A DNA stretch of 15,083 bases from Opitutaceae bacterium (GTDB taxonomy: Bacteria > Verrucomicrobiota > Verrucomicrobiia > Opitutales > Opitutaceae), in NCBI GenBank assembly GCA_023265535.1, contig JAHFTI010000018.1, forward strand, positions 3,161-18,243. Reading direction: 5' to 3'. Of the stretch, positions 1-6,647 are shown piece by piece; the stretch's first letter is position 1; the number at the start of each line of letters is the position of its first letter. The notes below the pieces were generated by a model, which did not search any database, was not told the DNA's origin, and saw only the letters and a program-made list of their open reading frames with translations. The translations under genes were made by a program, and so were the position numbers.

Positions 1-1031
1 TCGGGCGCATCATCCGGGTCATCGACGAGATCGCCTTCCAGACCAACATCCTCGCCCTCAACGCCGCCGTCGAGGCGGCGCGCGCCGGCGAGGTGGGGGC
101 GGGTTTCGCCGTGGTGGCGGAGGAGGTGCGGGCGCTCGCGCAACGCAGTTCCCAGGCGGCGCGTGACAGCCGCCAGAAGCTGGATGAGGCGGTGCAACGC
201 AGCGCGCTGGGCGTCACCGTGGGCGCCGAGGTCGCCAAGGCGCTCAGTTCGATCGAGGCAAATGCAAGGGACACGCAGCTGCGGGTCGCCACGCTGGTGG
301 CCGCGACCAACCAGGAGGAGGTCGTGATCACCCACGCCAACGAGTCGCTGCAGCGTGCGCGCGAACACACCAAGGCCAGCGAGGCCGCCGGCGAGGCGAT
401 CAACAAGGCCGTCGCCTCCCTGCGCGAGGTCGAGACCTCACAGCACGGCGTGATCGTCGAGCTCAACCACATCGTGGATGGGCGCACGATTTCGCATCAG
501 GACGCCTCCCAGGGGCTTGAGGCCAGCCAGGCCGACGCACCCGGAGCCCAGGGCGCCGCATCGAAGGATTCACGCGTGCTGCTTCACACCAGCCTGAAGT
601 TCGATCCCGAGTCCATGGGCACGAGCGAGCAGACCATCGACGACCAGCACAGGAAGCTGATAGAGATCATCAACCGTCTGGAGGAGGCCGAGGAACAGAA
701 CCACGGGCCCGCGGAGATCAAGCCGGTGCTCGACTTCATGGAGCGCTACGTGATCGACCATTTCAAGTACGAGGAGCAGCTGATGGAGACGCGCAAGTGC
801 TCCGCCGCCAAGAAGAACATCGAGGCGCATCGCGCGCTCGTGGAAAAGTACACCGAATGGCGCAAGGCCTATGAGGCGGGCGGCTCCAAGACCGCCATGG
901 TCGCGGAGTTGCACGAGTTTCTCTCGAAGTGGATTGTCGGGCACATCTGCCGCGTGGACACCTGCCTGAGGGATTGCAAGAAGGGGCACACCCATTCGGC
1001 CGAGGCCAAGGGATCGGTGGAAATGTTCTGA
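1..1031 (+). CDS. Methyl-accepting chemotaxis protein with C-terminal hemerythrin domain (5' partial)
   Basis: This is the 3' part of a chemoreceptor; the frame is open to the left edge from base 3, so the sensor and membrane part lie outside. The visible 342 residues begin inside the highly conserved signalling hairpin tip (IDEIAFQTNILALNAAVEAA, then GFAVVAEEVRALAQRSS), which contacts CheA and CheW. The descending helix runs to about residue 155. After a linker comes a bacteriohemerythrin-like four-helix domain at about residues 190-325. Its diiron ligands are visible as DDQH (H216), HFKYE (H253, E257), H276, and HICRVD (H314, D319). The His expected four residues before H276 is Asn (N272). 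Cys residues lie at 266, 316, 321 and 325. In known proteins of this design, such as DcrH, this domain binds O2, so an aerotaxis or redox role is likely. The 3' neighbours are cydAB, also oxygen-related, across a 111-base gap. Confidence 0.93.
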   Translation, partial: GRIIRVIDEIAFQTNILALNAAVEAARAGEVGAGFAVVAEEVRALAQRSSQAARDSRQKLDEAVQRSALGVTVGAEVAKALSSIEANARDTQLRVATLVAATNQEEVVITHANESLQRAREHTKASEAAGEAINKAVASLREVETSQHGVIVELNHIVDGRTISHQDASQGLEASQADAPGAQGAASKDSRVLLHTSLKFDPESMGTSEQTIDDQHRKLIEIINRLEEAEEQNHGPAEIKPVLDFMERYVIDHFKYEEQLMETRKCSAAKKNIEAHRALVEKYTEWRKAYEAGGSKTAMVAELHEFLSKWIVGHICRVDTCLRDCKKGHTHSAEAKGSVEMF

Positions 1032-1077
1032 TCCGCGGGACGTCCTGGCTGGCAAAGTCCCACTAATCCGCGGGATT
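1031..1077. repeat. Direct repeat ATCCGCGGGA with a dyad, between receptor and cydA
   Basis: The 10-base word ATCCGCGGGA occurs at 1031-1040, overlapping the last base of the receptor stop codon, and again at 1066-1075. The second copy is centred in an inverted repeat, AATCC-GCG-GGATT (1065-1077). A further 5-bp inverted pair, GGGAC (1037-1041) and GTCCC (1057-1061), could form a weak hairpin. It could be an operator for cydAB, a weak terminator, or a degraded dispersed repeat. The sequence does not decide between these. Confidence 0.35.
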
Positions 1078-1142
1078 CGTGGCGCTTCTCAGTGTCAAGG
1101 GGAGTTGCCTGCCGGCATGGGGCCTGCAGCGTTCGGACATCC

Positions 1143-2510
1143 ATGGACGTCCTCCTGCTCTCACGCATCCAGTTCGCCTTCACCATCGCCTTCCACTACA
1201 TCTACCCGCCGCTGAGCATCGGGCTGGGCCTGCTGCTGGTGGCCAACGAGGGCATGTGGTTGTGGACGCGCAAGCCGCTCTACCACCAGATGGCGCGTTT
1301 CTGGACCAAGGTCTTTGCGCTGACCTTCGCGCTCGGTGTGGCGACGGGCATCGTGATGGAGTTCGAGTTCGGCACGAACTGGGCGACCTATTCGCGCTAC
1401 GTCGGCGACGTGTTTGGCAGCGCGCTCGCCGCCGAGGGCATCTTTGCGTTTTTCCTAGAGTCGGGCTTCCTGGCGGTGCTGCTCTTTGGCTGGGACAAGG
1501 TGGGCCCCAAGATGCACTTTTTCGCGACCTGCATGGTGGCGCTGGGAGCACATTTCAGCGCCGTGTGGATCATCGTGGCGAATTCCTGGATGCAGACGCC
1601 GGCGGGTTACCATATCGTGGGCGAGGGCCTGAAGGCGCGTGCCGAGATCACCGACTTCTGGGCCATGGTCTTCAATCCCTCCTCGATGGATCGTCTCCTG
1701 CACACGATCTCGGGCTGCTGGCAGGCGGGCGCCTGGATGATGGTGAGCGTGGGCGCCTATTACCTGTTGCGGAAGATCCACCGGGAGTTTGCGCTGGCCT
1801 CCATCAAGCTTGGGCTGGCGCTCGCCGTGGCCTCGGCCCTGTTCACCCTGGTGACGGGACATTCGAGCGCCGAGGGGGTGGCGAAGAACCAGCCTGAGAA
1901 GCTGGCCGCCTTCGAGGGGCAGTGGGACACGCAGAAGAATGCGCCGCTGATCATCGCCGGCTGGGTGGATGAGAAGAACGAGAAGACGCACGGCATCGAG
2001 ATCCCCGGCATGCTGAGCCTCCTGGCGAAGGGGTCGACGGAGGCGGAGATCCAGGGCCTGCGCGCCACGCCCAAGGAGGACAGGCCGCCGGTGCACATGA
2101 CCTTCCAGTTCTATCATATCATGATTTCGGTCGGCTTTGCCCTGATCGGCCTGGCCCTGTGGGCGGGCTGGGCGTTGTGGCGGGGGACCCTTGAGAACTC
2201 GCGTCTCCTGCTGCTCTGCCTGAGCTTCTCGGTGCTGGGGCCGCAGATCGCAAACCAGGCGGGCTGGTTTGCGGCGGAGGTGGGGCGGCAGCCCTGGATC
2301 GTGTACAAGCTGCTGCGCACGAGCGACGCGCTTTCGAAGGTCGTCACGGCCAACCAGGTCATGGCCTCGATGATCATGTTCCTGGCGGTGTACCTGCTGC
2401 TCTTCGTGGCCTTCATCTACCTGCTCAATGAAAAGATCCAGCACGGTCCCGACGAGACGGACCTGCAGCCCTCCGGCAAGCATGCCCTCCCGATGAAAGG
2501 CTCCAAATGA
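1143..2510 (+). CDS. cydA: Cytochrome bd-type quinol oxidase subunit I
   Basis: This is the catalytic subunit of the membrane terminal oxidase that oxidises quinol and reduces O2 to water, usually at low oxygen. It has 455 residues and several membrane segments. Visible key residues: H18 (haem b595 ligand, FAFTIAFHYIYPPLSIG), E98 and E106 (proton path, AAEGIFAFFLES), H187 (haem b558 ligand), M327 (the other b558 ligand, FYHIMISVG), the quinol-site motif QPEKLAAFE with K253 and E258, and GRQPW at 381-385. The protein is shorter than E. coli CydA (522 aa), mainly because the quinol loop is short. I chose ATG 1143 because MDVLLLSRIQFAFT is the usual CydA amino end; a GTG at 1092 in the same frame would add 17 atypical residues. 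No strong Shine-Dalgarno precedes 1143. The stop overlaps cydB by 4 bases, so the pair is an operon. Confidence 0.97.
   Translation: MDVLLLSRIQFAFTIAFHYIYPPLSIGLGLLLVANEGMWLWTRKPLYHQMARFWTKVFALTFALGVATGIVMEFEFGTNWATYSRYVGDVFGSALAAEGIFAFFLESGFLAVLLFGWDKVGPKMHFFATCMVALGAHFSAVWIIVANSWMQTPAGYHIVGEGLKARAEITDFWAMVFNPSSMDRLLHTISGCWQAGAWMMVSVGAYYLLRKIHREFALASIKLGLALAVASALFTLVTGHSSAEGVAKNQPEKLAAFEGQWDTQKNAPLIIAGWVDEKNEKTHGIEIPGMLSLLAKGSTEAEIQGLRATPKEDRPPVHMTFQFYHIMISVGFALIGLALWAGWALWRGTLENSRLLLLCLSFSVLGPQIANQAGWFAAEVGRQPWIVYKLLRTSDALSKVVTANQVMASMIMFLAVYLLLFVAFIYLLNEKIQHGPDETDLQPSGKHALPMKGSK
2496..2500 (+). promoter_or_regulatory. Ribosome binding site for cydB
   Basis: AAAGG lies inside the 3' end of cydA, 6 bases before the ATG at 2507. 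It is one of the few clear Shine-Dalgarno-like sites in the window. It supports the ATG at 2507, which overlaps the cydA stop as ATGA, and therefore translational coupling of the two subunits. Confidence 0.6.
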
Positions 2511-3541
2511 TCCTCGCAACCCTTGATCTCAACACGATCTGGTTCGGCCTCGTGGGCGTGCTCTTCACGGGCTACGTGATCCTCGACGGCTTCGACCTCG
2601 GCGTGGGCGTGCTGCACCTCTTCGTCGCGCGCACGGACACCGAGCGGCGCATCAACCTCAATGCCATCGGCCCCGTGTGGGATGGCAACGAGGTGTGGCT
2701 GGTGACGGGCGGCGGGGCGCTGTTCGCGGCCTTCCCCGCGGTGTACGCCACGGTCTTCTCGGGCTTCTACCTGGCCTTCATGGCCCTGCTGTGCGCGCTG
2801 ATCTTCCGCGCGGTGGCGATCGAGTTCCGCAGCAAGAGTCCCTCGCCACGCTGGAGGCGTTTCTGGGACCTCAGCTTCGCGGGCGGGAGCACCTTCTCCG
2901 CGTTGCTGATCGGCGTGGCCATGGGCAATATCGCCCAGGGCATACCGATCGATGAGCGGGGGGAGTTTGCCGGCGACTTCGTCGGCCTGCTCAGTCCCTA
3001 CGCCCTGCTCATGGGCATGACGACGGTGGCGCTCTTCGCGATGCACGGGGCGATCTACCTCGACATGAAGACGGAGGGCGCCCTCCAGGAGCGCGTGCGC
3101 CGCTTCGTGAATCCTCTGATCATCACCTTCATCCTGTGCTACGTGATCGCGACCCTGGCGACGTTGCTGTACATCCCGCACATCACGGACGCCTTCAGGC
3201 GCGAGCCCTGGTTCTTCGGCATCGCCATCCTGGTGGTGCTGGCGATCGCCAACATCCCGCGCGAGGTGAACCGGAGGCGCGAGTTCATGGCCTTCCTCTC
3301 GTCGTGCGCCGCCATGGTCGGGCTGATGGCGATCTTCGGCGTGGGCATGTATCCGAATCTTGTCTACAGCGCTCCCGAGCCGGGCAACAGCCTGACCGCC
3401 TACAACGCCTCGTCGTCCCAGGGGACGCTGAGGACGATGCTCATCATCGCTGCGATGGGTGTGCCTGTGGTGATCGCCTACACGATCAGCATCTACTGGA
3501 TCTTCCGGGGCAAGGTGAAGCTGACGAAGGCGAGTTACTGA
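2507..3541 (+). CDS. cydB: Cytochrome bd-type quinol oxidase subunit II
   Basis: This is the second core subunit of the bd oxidase and the structural partner of CydA. It has 344 residues, within the family range. It begins with the typical first helix and signature (WFGLVGVLFTGYVILDGFDLGVG, residues about 12-34), followed by GPVWDGNEVWLVTGGGALFAAFP, the strongly conserved CydB motif. Further hydrophobic segments continue to the end, and the last one (VPVVIAYTISIYWIF) is followed by a short basic tail. The start overlaps the cydA stop (ATGA). No small CydX-like membrane peptide is encoded in the 88 bases that follow, and no cydDC exporter is in the window, so assembly factors must be elsewhere or absent. 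Confidence 0.96.
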   Translation: MILATLDLNTIWFGLVGVLFTGYVILDGFDLGVGVLHLFVARTDTERRINLNAIGPVWDGNEVWLVTGGGALFAAFPAVYATVFSGFYLAFMALLCALIFRAVAIEFRSKSPSPRWRRFWDLSFAGGSTFSALLIGVAMGNIAQGIPIDERGEFAGDFVGLLSPYALLMGMTTVALFAMHGAIYLDMKTEGALQERVRRFVNPLIITFILCYVIATLATLLYIPHITDAFRREPWFFGIAILVVLAIANIPREVNRRREFMAFLSSCAAMVGLMAIFGVGMYPNLVYSAPEPGNSLTAYNASSSQGTLRTMLIIAAMGVPVVIAYTISIYWIFRGKVKLTKASY

Positions 3542-3629
3542 GGACTCCTTCCCCGCGCTTCGTCGCATGGGGAGGGCATTTCGCCTCAAGGGAGTTGTCT
3601 GGGCGCGGAAATGGGTGCATCCATGGGGA

Positions 3630-5573
3630 ATGTCAAAGAGCACACCTTTCCTGTTGATTGCGTTGGCAAGCCTGGTTTCGGTCCTGGTACCCTCGTCCCT
3701 GGCGCAGGTCCCGGATAACCTTGTGGCAGAACCTGTTCCGGTGATCACACCCGCGTTGCGTTCCGATGTGGGACGTTACCTGGAATTCAGGGCGGCGTCG
3801 TTGGCAGGCTGGCATCCCGTGCGGCATGAGCTGCTGATTGCCACGCGTTTTGGCGATGTGGCGCACTTGCACCACGTCAAGGCGCCGGGTGCGGCTCGCA
3901 AGCAGCTCACCTTCGGGGCGGAGCCGGTCGGCAGTGGCAGCTATGAGCCGCGCAAGGGTGAGTATATCCTTTTTTCGCAGGATACGGGGGGCAACGAGTA
4001 CAACCAGCTCTACCGGCTGGATATGGCGGACGGCAGGGTCACGCTGCTCACGGACGGCAAGTCCCGCAACACCGGGCCCCGCTGGTCCACCGCAGGCGAC
4101 CGGGTGGCCTTCAGTTCCACACGGCGCACAGGCAAGGACACCGACATCTACGTGATGGACCCGAAGTCGCCCGAGGGAGTGCGTTGCGTCCTGGAGGTGC
4201 AGGGTGGCGGCTGGGGTGTGATCGACTGGTCTCCCGACGACGAGCGCCTGCTGATCGGCAAATATGTCTCGGTCAACGAGAGCCAGATCTACGAGTACGA
4301 CCTGGGCACGCGCCGCCTCAGGCAGGTGACCAACAACCAGGCCGGCGAGAAGGTGGCGTATTCAGGAGGTGAATACGACCCGTCGGGCCGCTTCTTCTAC
4401 AGCTGCTCCGACAAGGGCTCCGAGTTCAGCCGCCTGGTGCGCATCAGCCTGTCCGACGGGCGCGAGACCCCGTTGCCCGTGAAGTCCAAGTGGGATGTGG
4501 AGAATTTCGACCTGTCGCACGACGGCAGCAAGCTGGCCTATGTGACCAACGAGGAGGGCGTCTCGGTGCTGCACCTCATGGCGACGGCTGACCTGAGCGA
4601 ATTGCCCGCCCCGAAGCTGCCCCTGGGCACCATCGGCGGGCTCGGCTGGCACAAGGACGGCAGTGTGCTGGGCTTCAGCCTCTCCAGCGCACGCTCGCCC
4701 TCCGATGTGTGGACCTGGAATCCCGAGGCGCGCAAGCTCGAGCGCATCACGGAGAGCGAGACCGGCGGCCTCGTCACGGACAAGTTTGTCGAGCCCTCGG
4801 TGCTGCGCGTGAAGAGTTTTGACGGGTTGGAATTCAGCTCCTTCCTGTATCGCCCGGATCCTGCCAAGTTCCCCGGGCCGCGTCCTGTGATCATCAACAT
4901 CCATGGCGGTCCCGAGGGCCAGAGCCGGCCGGGCTTCATGGCGCGCAACAACTATTACCTCAACGAGCTGGGCGTGGCGCTGGTGTTCCCCAACGTGCGC
5001 GGTTCGGAGGGCTACGGTAAGACCTTCCTGACGCTCGACAACGGCTTCAAGCGCGAGGATTCTGTGAAGGACATCGGCGCACTGATCGACCAGCTGGCCC
5101 AGGACCCGGGAATTGCCAAGGATCGCATGGCGGTGACGGGCGGCAGCTATGGCGGCTACATGACCCTGGCGAGCCTGATGCACTATGGCCCCAAGCTGCG
5201 CTGTGGCGTGGACGTGGTGGGTATCAGCAATTTCGTCACCTTCCTGAAGAACACGAATGACTACCGTCGCGACCTGCGGCGCGTGGAGTACGGCGACGAG
5301 CGTGATCCTGCCATGGCAGCCCACCTCGAGAAGATCTCGCCGGCCAACCATGCCGACAAGTTCGTGTCGCCGCTCTTCGTGGTGCAGGGCAAGAACGACC
5401 CGCGCGTGCCCGTCACCGAGGCGGAGCAGATGGTGAAGGCCATCCGCGACCGTGGCGGCAAGGTCTGGTACCTGATGGCGAAGGACGAGGGCCACGGCTT
5501 CCAGAAGAAGCGGAACGCCGACTTCCAGTTCTACAGCACGATCCTGTTCTACAGGGAGAACCTGTTGAACTGA
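3630..5573 (+). CDS. Exported S9-family serine peptidase (prolyl oligopeptidase / acylaminoacyl peptidase type)
   Basis: This serine peptidase of the alpha/beta-hydrolase S9 family has 647 residues. An N-terminal signal peptide (about 1-25, hydrophobic core FLLIALASLVSVLV, likely cleavage near SLA-Q) sends it out of the cytoplasm. Residues about 45-385 form a PD40/WD40-like propeller with repeated blades (for example GPRWSTAGDRVAFSS followed by DIYVMD), which in this family restricts access to short peptides. The catalytic domain, about 395-647, shows the oxyanion region NIHGGPEG, the nucleophile in GGSYGGYM (S506), D590 in KNDPRVP and H622 in DEGHGF. All three triad residues are present, so it should be active. 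ATG 3630 is chosen because it starts the signal peptide directly; a start 63 bases upstream would put a charged stretch before it. The most likely role is degradation of oligopeptides in the periplasm. The exact S9 subfamily is not certain. Confidence 0.93.
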   Translation: MSKSTPFLLIALASLVSVLVPSSLAQVPDNLVAEPVPVITPALRSDVGRYLEFRAASLAGWHPVRHELLIATRFGDVAHLHHVKAPGAARKQLTFGAEPVGSGSYEPRKGEYILFSQDTGGNEYNQLYRLDMADGRVTLLTDGKSRNTGPRWSTAGDRVAFSSTRRTGKDTDIYVMDPKSPEGVRCVLEVQGGGWGVIDWSPDDERLLIGKYVSVNESQIYEYDLGTRRLRQVTNNQAGEKVAYSGGEYDPSGRFFYSCSDKGSEFSRLVRISLSDGRETPLPVKSKWDVENFDLSHDGSKLAYVTNEEGVSVLHLMATADLSELPAPKLPLGTIGGLGWHKDGSVLGFSLSSARSPSDVWTWNPEARKLERITESETGGLVTDKFVEPSVLRVKSFDGLEFSSFLYRPDPAKFPGPRPVIINIHGGPEGQSRPGFMARNNYYLNELGVALVFPNVRGSEGYGKTFLTLDNGFKREDSVKDIGALIDQLAQDPGIAKDRMAVTGGSYGGYMTLASLMHYGPKLRCGVDVVGISNFVTFLKNTNDYRRDLRRVEYGDERDPAMAAHLEKISPANHADKFVSPLFVVQGKNDPRVPVTEAEQMVKAIRDRGGKVWYLMAKDEGHGFQKKRNADFQFYSTILFYRENLLN

Positions 5574-5594
5574 GGGTGTTTGTGCTTGCGTGAA

Positions 5595-5626
5595 GGGAGG
5601 GATTGGAGATGATCCAAGTCCCTCCC
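5595..5626 (+). promoter_or_regulatory. Stable hairpin ending one base before the next start codon
   Basis: The arms GGGAGGGATTGGA (5595-5607) and TCCAAGTCCCTCCC (5613-5626) form a 13-bp stem with a single bulged G (5618) and a 5-base loop (5608-5612). It lies in the 54-base gap between the peptidase stop and the ATG at 5628. There is no T tract after it, so it is a poor intrinsic terminator on this strand. The left arm holds the only purine-rich Shine-Dalgarno-like bases (GGGAGG), which would be paired in the folded leader. This suggests either translational control of the next gene or an mRNA-end stabiliser for the peptidase message. Confidence 0.55.
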
Positions 5627-5627
5627 C

Positions 5628-6581
5628 ATGAAACGGAAACGCTGGTTCCTTGTCGCCACCGCCCTCTTGCTGGCAGCAGGTGCCTTCTGCCTCTGGAGAC
5701 CGTCGGGCGGTGCTGTCTGGTCTTCCCTGACAGGCCTGTTCGGCGGGGGCGACCCGGTTGCGTCCTCGGGTTTAGGGGCTGATTCCCAGGCAGGTCGCGA
5801 GCCCTCTTCGAGGCTTGCTTCCGGATCCTCCCGCAGGGGCGGGGCAGGGACGATTCAGACCGGGGGGGCCGGTGAAGCTGACTTGGGCAATCCGGGTGGT
5901 GGCGCCTCGAAGGCCAGGCGCACCGTGCTGGCCAAAGACCATGCTTCAGCATCAGAGAACCATGTCAGCAGCCTGGTCACTTCGAAGCGTCTGAGTCCCG
6001 AGGAAATTAAGCGCAAGGGTGATCAGCGCCTCGGGGCGTTCAAGCGTTCCTTGCTCAGCGAGGAGTATGCGCGCTTTTTCGAGCTCAGCGGCCTTTCGTT
6101 TGAACAAAGGGAACGTGTACTGGACATCCTCGTCAGGGAATTTTTAAGCAACATGGACGCCGTTCGGAAGCGGGAGCGGTGGACAGACGCCAACGGCAAG
6201 AAGCTGGATTATCGGTCCATGAACCGGGCCGAGGCCCATGCTGCGCTGTCACAGGTGATTCCCCCAGACAAGCTGGGGCTCTATGACGAATACCGTTCCA
6301 GCCTGTACACTCGTGAGTTGGTGGAGGACGTCAATGTGGTGCTTGCCAGACACTCCGAGCAACTGGCCCCCGAAGTCGTGGATTCGGTGACCCGCATCCT
6401 GCACCAGCACAAGATCCCCACTGGCCTCTCACATTTGGGCGAACCCATTTCGCAGGAAAGGTACGATTTCCTGACCCGTGATGACCCCATCGTCCTCAAG
6501 GCCGTCAGCCAGGTGCTGACGCCGCGGCAATTCGAACTTTTCAAGCTGAGCTTTGCGGCACGTTTCCAGGTGAAGCGTTGA
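5628..6581 (+). CDS. Unknown membrane-anchored or exported helical protein
   Basis: I do not recognise this 317-residue protein. It has a basic start (MKRKR) and one hydrophobic segment (about 6-22), which may be a signal peptide or an uncleaved anchor. There is no lipobox before the Cys at 21. Residues about 25-95 are a low-complexity Gly/Ser linker. Residues about 115-317 are rich in charged helix-forming residues. Five similar helix starts are spaced through this part: LSPEE (122), LSFEQ (156), IPPDK (211), LAPEV (246) and LTPRQ (297). This recalls the LTxxQ style of small periplasmic helical proteins such as CpxP/Spy, but the protein is longer and I do not claim homology. Codon use is more mixed and GC visibly lower than in flanking genes. 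ATG 5628 follows a strong hairpin. The coding call is supported by the ordered protein features, not by a family match. Confidence 0.8.
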   Translation: MKRKRWFLVATALLLAAGAFCLWRPSGGAVWSSLTGLFGGGDPVASSGLGADSQAGREPSSRLASGSSRRGGAGTIQTGGAGEADLGNPGGGASKARRTVLAKDHASASENHVSSLVTSKRLSPEEIKRKGDQRLGAFKRSLLSEEYARFFELSGLSFEQRERVLDILVREFLSNMDAVRKRERWTDANGKKLDYRSMNRAEAHAALSQVIPPDKLGLYDEYRSSLYTRELVEDVNVVLARHSEQLAPEVVDSVTRILHQHKIPTGLSHLGEPISQERYDFLTRDDPIVLKAVSQVLTPRQFELFKLSFAARFQVKR

Positions 6582-6647
6582 GGTCCCCTGGCAAAGCTTG
6601 GTTCCGGCGGGCTGGCCTGTGTGCACGAGTTGCGACGAAAGCAGGCG

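Noticed and set aside
1092..1142. Upstream GTG start for cydA
   Set aside because: It would add 17 residues (MSRGVACRHGAC...) unlike any CydA amino end; MDVLLLSRIQFAFT at 1143 is the family start.
2417..3748. A 443-codon minus-strand frame across cydB
   Set aside because: The composition (His, Arg, Asp, Glu) is that of the reverse complement of a membrane-protein gene; cydB itself is certain.
5682..5693. Possible lipoprotein cleavage site before Cys 21 of the unknown protein
   Set aside because: The residues before the Cys (G-A-F) do not fit a lipobox, which needs a small residue directly before the Cys.
6582..6647. Bidirectional terminator between the convergent unknown gene and the ABC exporter
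   Set aside because: I found no inverted repeat of useful length or T tract in the 66 bases.
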